DNA from: Agapetus fuscipes
Taxonomy: Eukaryota; Arthropoda; Insecta; Trichoptera; Glossosomatidae
Assembly: GCA_951799405.1 (NCBI GenBank)
Contig: OX637334.1
Location: 6,448,001 to 6,512,000, forward strand
Length of the DNA: 64,000 bases
Direction of reading: 5' to 3'
In this document: positions 1-11,900 of the stretch, piece after piece
Layout: each line of letters begins with the position of its first letter
Numbering within the stretch: the first letter of the stretch is position 1
The notes under the pieces: model-generated
What the model was told of the DNA's origin: nothing
The model's database searches: none
The model's input: only the letters and a program-made list of their open reading frames with translations
Translations under genes and position numbers: made by a program

Positions 1-451
1 CACTTAAGACAATGCCACCCCAGTTTCAGGGAAGGTCGACAATGTAGTTAAAGGGCATATGTCCATTTTAGATTTGCGCTTTTATTTAGTAAGTACTAAT
101 GCAGCATTTGTAGGTGCAAGCATACACGTGTCTGCACGTGGATATGCACTTAATATGAATCTCAAATATTTATATCGCCACCTTCAAGGTAAAACTGAAT
201 AAAAACTGATTTGAGAAATCGTGGATAAAACATTATATTGGGAATAACTCTTCATAATAAGTAAACTAATTATATGAAAGTGTTCATGAAAAACTTCTAA
301 GCTACAAGGTTTTCAAATTGTTTTAGCGATTTCTCTCTTAGAGAATAGGAAAAAGGTGCATTTATCTGATAAACCCATGTAAGTTTCATATGTCACTTAT
401 TTAGTTTTATCTTTAAGGTGTCGATATATCTTTGCAACTTAAATAATAGAC
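1..451 (+). mobile_element. LB LINE 3' tail carrying an internal MITE
   Basis: This is a partial copy of the LB repeat, cut by the window start. It runs from the segment with CAGGGAAGGTCG to the end motif CTTTGCAACTTA. A segment at about 177-422 that normal LB copies lack sits inside it, bounded by imperfect inverted repeats (CACCTTCAAGGTAAAACTGA and the reverse complement of TTTAGTTTTATCTTTAAGGTG). The same arrangement recurs at 62290-62775. Confidence 0.75.
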
Positions 452-460
452 AGATGGATT

Positions 461-981
461 ATGATTGAAAGAAATGGATCTGACAGAAAACGAATAGATG
501 TAGAAAATTCATGGAAAGGTGTTGTGTTCAGAAACGCTTTAAGGAGCATGCAAATTGCATGGGAATTGACCTCATTTTGCTGCAATTTTCAGCGTGGCAA
601 GCCGGTTATCGCCATTATATTTTTTAGCGCCGACGGAAGTCCAGCATCTTTTGTCGACGCTCTTAATAGCACCGACTGCAGTACTCGTTGCAGAGTGCCT
701 GGGAACTACCAGGAAGACTGAAGCAACTACACTCATATTACTGAGACAACATACAGTGTGTACCTAGCATAATATAATCTCTAAAATATACATCTTTAAT
801 GGTGTGTGTCTTAGCACTGTGAAAATTCAAGTTTATTTCAGAGGGATTGTCAAAGAAGACAAGGTATTCCTTACTCCTAGCACTGTTTATTTTCACTATT
901 TACTTTAAGCCTGATGATGTTCTTAGGACCGAAAACGTTTGTATTTTTTTTGTACTGAAAATAGTGAAAATTAACAATGGT
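461..981. other. unassigned intergenic stretch
   Basis: I recognise no gene here. An open frame at 461-721 has no domain or motif that I know. The part from about 790 to 980 is AT-rich and holds GTGAAAATT-type words. Confidence 0.4.
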
Positions 982-1228
982 ACTAATCTAATCTAATCTT
1001 ATCTAAGCTGCAAAGATATATATCATTTAAAATTTATATTAAATGCATTCCCACAAGCAAACATGTATAATTTCGCGCTATCACATGCCGCATGTGGACT
1101 ATAAAAACCCAATCTCAAATGTACATAAGCCCTGCAACTCTTGCCGTCCTTCCCTGTAACAGGGGTGAAATTGGCAAAGTGAAACATTTTTACAGCATGG
1201 TTGAACAGCCGCATAAGTCAAGGAACAC
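982..1228 (-). mobile_element. LB LINE 3' tail
   Basis: This is a near-complete short LB copy in reverse. It begins with the CTAATCTAATCT tail and ends with GTCAAGGAAC, the reverse of the usual 5' border GTTCCTTGAC. Confidence 0.85.
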
Positions 1229-1430
1229 GATTAAAAAACGTTTAAAGTACGATTAAAAAAAACGTTTTTTCTTTAAATCTCTTTGAAATAAAATAGCATA
1301 CTATGGGTCTTTGTATGTAAGTAATCAGATTAGTAATTGGAATAGCGTGGGTTCTGTTTCCGATGGAGAACCACAAATTTATCAACAATTTTTCAAATTA
1401 TACTAATTAATATTAAAAAATTAATATGCC

Positions 1431-1575
1431 TTTACCAAAGATCGGTCACCAAAGGTTCATCCAGCGTTACAGCAGCTAGGTCGAGCTTGAGATCTTGGCA
1501 CTTTCAACAGCCACGGGTAAGGTAAGCTCCACACAAAATCAGCGTTCTCAAAAAATAAATCACCCTTGTATTCAT
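1431..1575 (+). mobile_element. SC SINE, 3' part
   Basis: It matches the SC body (ACCAAAG..CGGTCACCAAAGG, then CACACAAAA.CAGCG.TC and AAATAAATCA). The tRNA-like head is missing, so the copy is 5' truncated. Confidence 0.7.
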
Positions 1576-2084
1576 TTATTTAACGAACCTACGCACTTAA
1601 CAGGAAGAAATGGCGAAAAAGATTAATGAGCATTGCCGTAAACCAATCCTAGGGTTGAAACAGAACTAGAAGTAAGTCGAGAGACAAAGCTCTCTACGAC
1701 TTTCGTATAACCTTAGGAAATTCTTCATATTACTGGCTCTCCCGGTGCCTGAGAATTCGACACCGAGCTTTGTTTTTGTTATTTCGTCATCTGATCTTTA
1801 TCCGAGACGTCGACCTAGATTTCAGCCATTTCATCGTGTATACACTGTACACTAGGGTGGATTGTAATGGTTATTATTAGTGCAAAAGTACTACATATAA
1901 AATAATATTAGACATCTTCTTCTATCTGTATAAAATCTGACGGATGTATGGATTTTTGTCCTGTTTGGACTCCTTAACTACTGGACAGACTGCGATAAAA
2001 CTTACAGGAATAATTATTTACATGCCAACTTAGCCTTCTGTATAAAAAAACTGGACCAATAAAGGAAATGAGAGCAGAAATATG

Positions 2085-2210
2085 CTTAAACTACTTTCAC
2101 CTTATGGCAGGGATTTTCTTGGACTAAAAGAAGTGTGTAAGGACACAACACAGTGGAGAGACATCTGCAGACGTACTGGCCACACCTAATGGCAACATGA
2201 TACAATAACC
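2085..2210 (+). pseudogene. LINE ORF2 3' end remnant
   Basis: A frame here reads LKEVCKDTTQWRDICRRTG, closely matching the last residues of the LB LINE reverse-transcriptase ORF (KEVCKDRKKWRLIC) at 51300. It is a decayed retrotransposon end, not a host gene. A second, more eroded match (GTGTGCAAGGACTGG then ATCTGCAGAAGTACTGG) lies at about 2819-2870. Confidence 0.7.
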
Positions 2211-2319
2211 GTAACAAGACGAGACACCACAAGGGGTGGCAGGGTGCAGCTAGTAATTTATAAATTAAATAAATAATAAAGAGCAAAAATTCCGGAACAA
2301 CGAAGATTAGTCATCTCCC

Positions 2320-2545
2320 CAGAGTTTGTTTGGCTAATCTACCATTTCATTCAAAGATGACCTATAAATGAAATTGTCTTAAAAATCACATTCTAAACAA
2401 ACCGCCTTAAGAAAAAAATGTAAAACACGATAATGTGAGAGATGCTTTTAATATTTTAAAAATCAATTTCCAGTTTTCAAATATCGCTCATGTGAAATAA
2501 CCTCTGTTGGAGAAAGACAAACAAGCACTAAGATGACGTAGTGTG
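2320..2545 (+). repeat. dispersed repeat, copy 1 of 2
   Basis: This stretch is clearly similar to 37240-37480. Shared words include ATTCAAAGATGACCT, ACACGATAATGTGAGAG, TTTCCAGTTTTCA, GCTCATGTGAAAT and GACAAACAAGCACTAAG. It looks like another non-coding transposon segment of unknown class. Confidence 0.65.
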
Positions 2546-2962
2546 TAAGGCAGGAAAAAATTGCTAGAAAGAACTAGACCACGCAAAATCGAATCCTCTG
2601 GAATAGTACAATGTTTGTATAAAAAGAGGCGTTATGCGTGACAAAGATAAGACATCGATGGACTGCTTCAAATCCTGGAAGTATCAAGTTCTTCGGTGAC
2701 CACTTGTTTATCTTCCCAAGATTTTTCCTACAAAGATGTTGCTGAGAAAAGTGCTACCTATATATAACCTGAAGGAATCCTCTGAAAAAAGATAATGCAT
2801 AAAAAATGTGATAAAAGAAGTGTGCAAGGACTGGGTATATTTGAGACGCATCTGCAGAAGTACTGGCGACCTCTATTAGAATGATGGCTGGATGCAGTTA
2901 ATAAAACGTCTTCACTTTATTCATTAAAAAAACGTGATTATCATGGCTATTTTGGCTTGAAT

Positions 2963-3240
2963 TCTGCGACGCAGGTCCCTTGATTTCGTCCAGCCACCTT
3001 AATAAGGATCTACGTACTCCGCGCTACAGCGCGACGTCGTCATTGACGATTCTTCTCGGGAATCTGACATGGTCATGTCTTGCGACGAGACCTGACCAGC
3101 GTCATTTTAAGCAATCCATGCGTTGTACGACATTGGTAACATCAGTGCGTCTGCGGATCTTTCGGTTGGGGACCCTGTTCTTGAGACTAATTCTGCTTTC
3201 AATGACTCTTTGGGACGTTCTCAGTCCGTTGGCGTAATAC
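2963..3240 (-). pseudogene. LINE reverse-transcriptase ORF, C-terminal remnant
   Basis: The minus strand reads TSQRVIESRISLKNRVPN, then RRRTDVTNVVQRMDCLK, a stop, RWSGLVARHDHVRFPRR and finally LLRWLDEIK. This follows the order seen at the C-terminal end of RTE/CR1-like reverse transcriptases (conserved blocks TSQRAME, GVTD, RI..LKW.WAGHVAR, R.RP..RW.D.IK). In-frame stops show that it is dead. Confidence 0.75.
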
Positions 3241-3692
3241 TGAATGAGCCCTTTTGTTTCCAGGCCATAGGTGGATACTGGAACAGGTAGGTACCTACCT
3301 ATTAGAAATATTTTATTGTTTTAGCATTTTTTTATCAATCTAAGATTATAAATTTTTGGTTTGATGACGCACCCTAGTGTACAGTCTACCTACGTACATC
3401 TGTCCATGAATATTTCGCAAGCAGTGTCTGTAGATCTCCAAGATCCTTTTCCTTAAGGACTAATAAAAATATATACAAAAAATGTAATGGCTTGAGAGTA
3501 GGTAAAAGTGGGACTGGGAAAGAAATGGCAGATTTATCATACGGGGCCTCAAATCTCACCTGGAATATTATTTCTTTAACTGAAAACAAAACTGATCTTT
3601 CAGTCGTATGGCTTGTACTATACGACTTAAATGTCAGTAGTAAAATGTAATCTAGGATTTTTTTCGCGAATAAGATATGTGTTTAAATCAAG

Positions 3693-3820
3693 TGATTGGC
3701 GTAAGGCCCGGCCCCCTTGCCCGTAAAAATAAATAGGTCCCGAATCGCCATATGCGACCTCTTCAGGTATAACATAGGCAAGAAGTTGCAGTTTATGTGT
3801 AGCTTAGTTGAGGTTGCGTT
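3693..3820 (+). mobile_element. SA SINE, 3' half
   Basis: It carries the SA 3' body: TTGGCGTAAGGCCCGGCCCC, then GTAAAAATAAATAGGTCCC, GCGACC.CTTC and TTATGTGTAGCTTAGTTG. The tRNA-like head is absent. Confidence 0.75.
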
Positions 3821-3989
3821 TGCGTGTGGAAATTCAGAAAATGGCATTCTCTTTGGATTTGGAAAAAATCAAAAGCGACCAATCTCATTTAACTCAATGG
3901 TTGGTTTAAATAAGGCAGTAAGTTCCCATAAAAATATTCAATGAGGTCCCATTCCAGCCCCACACAAGACAAGTTTATTTCCCGAAAAA

Positions 3990-4176
3990 ATGTTCCAAAC
4001 TCAAAAATGTTTCAAATTCAAAAATGTTCTAAACTCAAAAATATTCCAAATCTAAAAATGTTCCAAATTCAAAAATGTTTCAATTACAAAAATGTTCCAA
4101 ATTCAAAAATATTCCAAATTCAAAAATGTTTCAAATTAAAAAATGTTCCAATTTCAAAAATGTTCTAACCTCGTTA
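3990..4176 (+). repeat. 17-bp minisatellite, about 11 units
   Basis: The unit is ATGTTCCAAATTCAAAA. Units start every 17 bases from 3990 to 4160 (3990, 4007, 4024 and so on), each with zero to four changes. Because 17 is not a multiple of 3, open frames across it show a 17-residue period; that is an artefact of the repeat and not evidence of a protein. Confidence 0.93.
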
Positions 4177-4501
4177 ATACCGCTTCGTGAATCAACCGCT
4201 AAATTAAACATTTTTTCAGTCTTGAATACATCATCAAGGCTACCGCATCATTGCAAAAAAAAAACGAATAAATTCCAAATCGTAAGCCAGAGCCGGTTGT
4301 CTTGTTAAGCCAGGCATTGCTTCCGTGAATGGCGGGTCACGAACGATCGGAAAGTCTGCATCAAATATTCAGCAGATTCCTCGCGCAAGACTACAGGTTA
4401 TAGCTACACGCTAAATTCTAAAACATGACGTTCAAACTCACGCTTACAAAAAATATATATGGAAACTGAAACAGCGCCTCGAGTGAGCGTATTAGATTTG
4501 A

Positions 4502-4675
4502 GAGGTTTTTGATGATTTTAGAGAGCTGCGAAAACATGAGGAACGAGCCGTTTCTGGGAGAGATTTTGAGCTATCCCGGGAGGAAAGGTGGTCTTTAGGT
4601 AATGCAGAGCAACGCTGGATTATTGGGAATAACAAATTGCTGGAATTAGCTAATAATGGCGCTTTCAAAATGTGA
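4502..4675 (+). other. unrecognised charged open frame
   Basis: There are 57 codons between stops, reading EVFDDFRELRKHEERAVSGR and onward, rich in E, R and K, ending in GAFKM and a TGA. It has no start codon near its beginning and no family that I recognise. Upstream DNA (GGAAACTGAAACAGCG) resembles a dispersed repeat at about 37738, so a transposon fragment is as likely as an exon. Confidence 0.2.
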
Positions 4676-4825
4676 AAGGCACGTTTTCTTTTACCTTTCC
4701 CAGGGACGTGGGTAGGTATATTTTGAACGAACCTAGGAATGCCCATGGAAATAAAAAAATGTAGAAAAAATATATTACTTACCTACCTACTTACTGTAAT
4801 CTAATTTTAATTTTAAAATTAAAAT

Positions 4826-5072
4826 AGATTTGTGAAGAAGAATGCAATTCACCAACCTATTCTGCCTGGCCAGAAACAGGTATTAATATCATCAATTAAT
4901 AATTCATTATTGTTTGTTTTTAATTAATTATTAATTAATAATTACCCAATAACATCTGTTGACCCAGGGTCAAAGTTATGGTCAAATGATCCAGGCGGGG
5001 ATCGAACCAACGTTGTTCTATTCCAAACATGCTAGAAAGATCAGCCCATTCGGCCCCCTCGGCCATAACAGC
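4826..5072 (-). mobile_element. SD SINE
   Basis: In reverse it shows the SD order: a tRNA-like head (box B as GGTTCGATCC), CTTTGACCCTGGGTCAACAG, a TAATTATTAATTAA tract, then CAGGCAGAATAGGTTGGTGA and TGCATTCTTCTTCACAAA. Confidence 0.75.
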
Positions 5073-5194
5073 GACTAATAATATGACTAATGACTAATGA
5101 GGTCCGCACATGAATTGACATAGACCATATTTTTCTCTTTTCTTCTCCTTGTTGTCTTTTCTCTTAACCCTTTTTTACAGGGAACAGGAAAATC

Positions 5195-5415
5195 CCTGCT
5201 CGTCGACAGCTCAGTTGGTAGAGGGCTTACATTCCATGCCGAGAGCTCAGGTTCGAATCCCACCGAGGATGTCAGAAATAATTTCGTATTTCGGTGTTTA
5301 TTTCAAACCCAAAATAAGAATACCAGGAAGGTTTACTCAGCCTTCAAAAGAAATGGGTATGGGTACAAATCCTTTAAAAGGCCTTGCCTACAGAAGCAAG
5401 CTGACTGGCTGCCAA
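5195..5415 (+). mobile_element. SA SINE, 5' two thirds
   Basis: The tRNA-like head carries an A box (CAGCTCAGTTGGTAGAG) and a B box (GGTTCGAATCC), followed by the SA body (CAGAAATAATTTCGTATTTC, CAAGGTTTACTCAGCCTTC with changes). The 3' end is lost after about 5370. Confidence 0.85.
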
Positions 5416-5903
5416 TAAATAACACGCACCGACACACGTCTACGCCATAATAACAAAGATTAGATATCTTCCCTTTTGCTCAGGAGCTGCGAGCGGTGTC
5501 AGAACATCTATCTATGATCGTGGGACACACAGGCAATCAACGATCGCCATTGCGCTGTATTTTGAGATTTCAAACTCTTCGATTGAAATAAAGAAGACAT
5601 TTAACAGGCATCTTTCTTTAATTTCAATTAAGTACATATATTTCAACAATAATATATTTTATCTACAATTTGTACCTACACAAAAAAACTACCTTTCCTT
5701 ACATAAAAAAAAATGTGCATAAATATCAAATATTTAAGTGTTTTTTTTTTCAAATACTTTTACATTCTATAAAATATATTGTGGTATCTTAAAATATATT
5801 TTTAGGTAATTGTCATGGACCCCAATAATGTGTAAAAAATAGAAAAAAATATCCACTATATAAATAAACCAAAAATTATCTATGACAGAAGGTACAATAA
5901 ATA

Positions 5904-5914
5904 TTTATTTTATT
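5904..5914 (-). promoter_or_regulatory. polyadenylation signals of ABCB8
   Basis: Two overlapping AATAAA hexamers on the minus strand lie about 60-70 bases after the ABCB8 stop codon, a normal distance for a short 3' UTR. Confidence 0.5.
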
Positions 5915-5972
5915 CTCAATAACAATTTAAAAATAATATTTCCTTTGTGTCAATTTTGTCTATATATATTTT

Positions 5973-8900
5973 CTATTCTGGATTTTGTTCTTGCTGTTTT
6001 ATCAAATTCCAGTAGTGCCCCTTTAGCTTTCGTAAGCTTTCATGATTCCCCATCTGCAAATAAAAATCAAAAAACTTTTACAAAGAAAATCACAGATGTC
6101 TATTTTCCAAAATGGAATCCACACAATCAAAATGTTTTGTACACAGATATTTGAAATTCAATATTTTCTACGTCGCACGTCTATGTGATTAAGGTCCTAC
6201 TTATCCTACATTGCCATTTTAGATTCTACACAACTCATATAGGTACATATCGACGGTTAAAAGACAACGTTTTGGTCAAAAATGAGTTATGAATGCTATC
6301 GTACTTGAAATTTTCCGCTCTTTCTAATGCGTGAACTCCCATAGCTCTACGATGATTTTTGTTGTTGTTTATGCCCAAGCAAACAACTGCATTTTCGCAG
6401 TATGGTTTTGGTGTAGCCGACAAGATTTTGGCCATTTTTGCCCTTAAGGCGCTTGTGACATAAAATAATCGTAAAACCACATTAATATTAATAGGAATGC
6501 TAATAATTTTTTTTTTTTTTTTTATTTTAGAGCTTTTTTAATAACGATATGATAATAAATAAAAAAGTTGTGCCATTTTTTTGCAATCTCAAACTTAAAA
6601 CTGCTCTCCTGAACAATTTAGTTTTTGTCGTTTATTTCCTTTTAACCGTTGATATAAATATAGAGTAAATTATTAAATTTTGAATTCATAGATTTTACCT
6701 CAACAATTTTTCCTCCTTGTAGGACAACAATGACATCAGCATTTTTTACGGTTGATAATCGATGGGCAATCACCAGCACAGTCCTCCCATGACTGGCCTT
6801 CTCCAACGCTTGCTGGACAATCTGCTCAGACTCTGTGTCCAAAGCGCTGAGAACAAACAAAATAGCACATTGTCTCACAAATAATACCTAATATTTTATT
6901 GTAACACAAAATGTCAACGATAAATACACACACTAAAGTATTCAAAAGCAAGATCTAAATCAAAGCCATTGTACAATATCGAGCTTATATGATCAGAGAC
7001 AAAAGACAGTTTCAGTTACCAACTGGTTGGGGCAGACTTACAAGTACATAGGCCTCTAAAAGATTGGGCTTTGTACACAAGCTACTGAGCTGTCAAATCT
7101 GACAGTTATCTGACAATTATCTCTCACATTGTCTGTAGAGCACACTATGCGCAGCTAATTTGACACTGCACCATTGCGCAGCTAACTTCACAATTATGAC
7201 AAATCGCTTTTGACTTAAGTAAATGTTATTATTTTACTTTTACAAGATTTGTTTTTTTTTTCTTTGTTGTTTCCTTGACTTATAGGTTGGTATGAGGCTG
7301 GCCACCCATGTACAAAATGATTTACTTTGCCAATGACACCCCTGTTTCAGGGAAGGTCGGCAAAAGTTGCAGGGTTTATGTTAATTTGAGATCTGAATTT
7401 TAATTTGTAAGTACCTACACATGCAGCATTTGTAAGCGCAAACTTAGATGTGACGTTTTTGGACATGGATTTAATATGAATTTTAAATGTTGATATCTCT
7501 TTGCAACTTAGATTATAGATTATAGTGTCGCAGGTAATGTTGCCAATAACTTATAAGGAAGATTCCCTTGAAGTTATGCGCTCTTAGCGTAAAGCCATAC
7601 AAAAAAAGCCCTGAGAATTGTTTTGGAACCAGTCATGGATATTATATGTTTATTACGATAAGCACCAGTGAACGCTTCATTGCTTGTTGACAATATTCTT
7701 ACCAAAAACCACACCATTATCATTCCTCAGCTACCGTATTCACAGGGTTTGGCCCGATGCGACTTTTTCATGTTCCAAAAAATGAATATGTATACCTAGT
7801 GGCTTCATCAAGCAGCAGTACGGGTGGATCCTTGATGAGAGCTCTGGCGATGGCTATCCTCTGCTTCTGTCCTCCGCTGAGAGCCAAGCCTCGCTCTCCA
7901 ACTGTTGTTTCATACCCCAGGGGAAACTCTTTGATGAAGGTATCCGCATTGGCTATCTTTGCCGCCTTCTCTACCTGAATTTAAAAGAATACATTCCGAT
8001 AAAAATTGAAAAATGTTAGCATTAAAGAACATAATGAGGTTCGCACATTGATTGATATAGACAAAGTTGTGATGTACAGGGCAATGTTGCTAGAGCAAAG
8101 GCTACCTAATCTAATCTAATCTAATCTAAGTTGCAAAGATATGTTACATTGGAGATTCACATTACATGCATTCTCACAACCAGACACGTACAAGTTCGCG
8201 CTTGCACATGCCTCATGTGAACCTACAACATAAAAACCAAATCTCAAATGGACATACACCCTGCAACTCTTGCCGTCCTTCCCTGAGACAGGGGTGACAT
8301 TGGCAAAGTGAACCATTTTTACAGCATGGGTGGTCAGCCGCATACCAACCTATAAGTCAAGGAACACACACACACGACAAATTACATTTTATACATCACT
8401 AAATAATAATATCCAAATACAAAATATCCATTTACAAATAAAAACAAATTCCAATTTAATAAACCCTAGCCGCAACATACCTAATACTTTGTTATTGGTC
8501 GCCAACCCACTCACATAAACCCATGACATTTGTCCGCAGAAAATTAAAATCTCCACTCTTGTCATTCCATTCTTCTCATAGATTTGTTTTACTCTTGTAC
8601 AGTCTTTAACATAACATATTCAAAGTCGGCTCAATGGCCAAACAGTCAAGTAGGTTACTTTGCCCATCGTGTATAAAATAAAAACACCGCTGGTTTGAGT
8701 TCAGTCTTGATAATAATTTTGAGCCGTGGTTCAATATATGCAATTGGGTAGTCATGAATTAATAATTCATTCAAATAAAAATTGTCTAGAAAAGAAACAC
8801 GACAGGTAAGTGAAAAAAAATTTTTCAATTTGTGTCCTAAATAAATAAAAAATACTTACTTCTGCATCAGTAGCTCCCGGTTTTCCGTATCTTATATTCT

Positions 8901-11900
8901 CCCTAATTGTAGTAGCAAACAGCACCGGTTCTTGGTTGATATATCCCAGTGCCCTCCCCCGCAACCACTGCGGATCCAAGCTCCTAATGTCGTGGCCATC
9001 TATTGTCACTGCACCGGAGCTAACGTCATAGAACCTTCAACAAAAACACAATTAGCTTTGTAAATTCACAAACAGATGGCAATGAACAAAAAATAATTTA
9101 GTTTGGATACAAACCTTTCTAGCAAAGCAGCTATTGTTGATTTTCCGTTACCTGAAGTTCCCACGATCGCTACAGTTTTACCAGCAGGTATTGTGAGATT
9201 AAAGTTACTCAGAACCGTCTAAAACAAATTTGATTTCTTCAAAATATATTTCTTAGGCATTAAAATATATATTTGTGCATTGAAAGTAAATATGATATGT
9301 TTCTTACCGATTTCAGTCTAGTTGGATATGCAAACGTGACATCAGAGAATTCAATGTTTCCCATGAATTCATGGTATGGGATTTTTTTACCACCAGATAC
9401 CGGCATACACGACTCGTGGTTGATATACTGAAATTTAAAAGATGCATAACAGTTTTATCCGTACAAAAAAATCATCATCATCCTTGGCAAGGTATAGCGG
9501 GTTGGATCCTAGCATCCTTCATTAACTTCATCATACATTATCAACAAACGCGAACAATTTATGAAGAGTAGAAAATGCATTCTAAAATTGATGAGTAGGT
9601 ATATATCAAGTTGAATTACTTTATCAACTCAGATTTTTAAGCCGGCTGAATGAAGAAGCAGAAAAATTGTATGCAGCAAAATTTGGCAAAAAAATAAAGG
9701 TTACACATGGATAGCTTTCCCGGCAACCATCTATGGTCTGGTAAGAGATAACCATGGTGATGAGTACAACATAGAGCTCTCTATCACATCTACAGAGAGC
9801 CCAATATGATCATTTCCATCAAAGTAGGAGGCCTGAAGTGAGCTGGTCACATAATTACATTGGAAGACACCTACCCCATTAACTTCCTAACACTTTCAGC
9901 ACTACAAGGCCAAAAGAGACTAGGAAGGTCAAAAATACAATGGATGGAGGATATCAACACAGATGCAGCCAATACAGACATACGTAGCTGGAGAGTAAAG
10001 GTGAATAGTCTAGGTGAATCCTGGATTCAGCCAAAGCCCACTCACAGCTTTCGAGCTCATGATGAATGAATGAATCAAGCCCTTACCCAAATCAGATTTT
10101 TACACCAATGTTTTATTTTAAGTTTCAGTATTGAATACCTCAAACACCCTGCCTCCAGCGCTGAGACCTTTGATGACGGAACCAAACAGAAGGGACAGTT
10201 GAGCCGTGGATCTTTGGATGGTCTGCGAGTTGATGAGGAAAGCCATGACATCTCCTGCACTGAGTTGTCCAGTGGACATCAGGTGTCCTCCTAGGTATAA
10301 GGTGCCCAGAACCATGCTAGAAACAAACAAAATATGAATTTTTAAAAACTGGTTCTAAATTCGTTAAGCAATTTAATTTGATATCCCGTCAGGCTGTCTC
10401 AAGGAGCTCATTTGTCTTATTTCATAGCTCTTGAGGGAGCCTTTTTAGGGGACAGCATTCCTCTTTAAAAAAATATTTTTTTAAGTGAATTTATACTTTA
10501 ATTTATTTTTTAAAGTGATTATTAATGTGTGTATTTAGTTTGTGCTTCTTCATCTTTATCATGTCATGCTTCCTCATGTTGTCGCATATAGCTTTGACAG
10601 CACAGTTTGCAAAATACAATTTTAATTCCATACCTAATATTTCTTACTTTTAAACTAACTTATGCTTTGAGAGTTTTATTTCTCTGACGCTTCTATATTA
10701 AAAACAATATTAAACCTGTACGAGCCTCTTGATACACAATGCTTTCTACCCAGGTTTATTTACGGCTTTTCCTATTCAGTACCGGATCGGAAGTCGAGTA
10801 GTGTTTGAAAGCTTTCACACGGTTTGACCGGTGATCCATACACAAACCGTGCAGAATTTGTGAAAAGGGTAATACAAACCTGTTCAAGAATAGGTTTGTC
10901 CCGGCTTGGAAGAGTCCAATGCCTCTCCCCAGTTCCTGTGCCAGACTAGCAGCCTTGGCGCTCTCCTTGTAGAACACTTCTATTTCATGTTCCTCTGCGG
11001 CAAAAGCCCGCACCGTCCTCACGTTGCTGAGGGCCTCCTCAGCCACCAGGGTTGCTTTCTCAATCTATAGTAAAAACAAACAAGAATATTTTTTCTTGAG
11101 GAACTATCATTCTTCATACCTACGCTGAACACACAGCTCACAACTAATCTGAATATTTAGTACAACTTGATGATGATTTGTGGGTTTCTGTTTTGTAATT
11201 TTTGTCACTGAAAAGGCGCTTTCAGCGTTGACGAAGAGTTTTGGAAGAGGAGGAAGTTCTTACACCATTGAGCACAAAGGGGTCGGGTGTGTAAACCTTA
11301 CCAGTATTCTATTTCTTGCTTGAAATAATCAAAACGGGAAATCACTTCTGACACCTTTGGAGGGAATCGAACCTTAGCTCTCTGGCATGGAATGCAAGCA
11401 TTTACCAACTGAGATATCGACTGATTAATCAAATTAACAGTGTTAGGAGAAAAGTGTGTTCAGCAATCTTCTTGGCAGATGAAAAGTGGGTTATGATGAA
11501 TGAAGCTTACCTGAGCTTGGGACTCCCTGGAGAGTTTCCGCAACAAGGAACCGATGAAGGATCCCCCGATCACCACAGATGGAATGCAGATCATGGTGAG
11601 GCCGGTGAGCTGAGGGGAAATCACCAGGAGACTGCCTGCCGATCCCACTATCTGGAATATCAAATTTATGTTGTTGTAATTGAGTGAAAAAAAAACCTTG
11701 AGGTAACTACTTAGAATAATTGTTTCTGTTTTATAATTTTACAAAGAGAGTAAAAAAAATGGTAGTAGTAAATTGATGTTCAATGATGGGGACTAAGGCT
11801 TTTAAATTTGAAATGTTTAATTTCTTGTTTGTACACACATGTGTTAGTTATAAAACTTACATGTTACTATATCTTTGCGACTTAGATTAAATATAGAATG

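Noticed and set aside
461..721. 86-codon open frame
   Set aside because: No recognisable motif, no splice context, and flanked by repeats.
3941..4308. repetitive small protein
   Set aside because: The open frames are a by-product of a 17-bp minisatellite.
8116..8343. recurrent small protein ([12 protein letters not shown] type)
   Set aside because: Similar frames occur in most LB copies on either strand because LB is the untranslated 3' end of a LINE; frames differ between copies and the LINE ORF stops before LB.
9371..9571. plus-strand frame at 9371
   Set aside because: It is the shadow of ABCB8 exon 9 (9308-9427) read on the opposite strand.
11454..11687. plus-strand frame at 11454
   Set aside because: It is the shadow of ABCB8 exon 6 (11511-11651).
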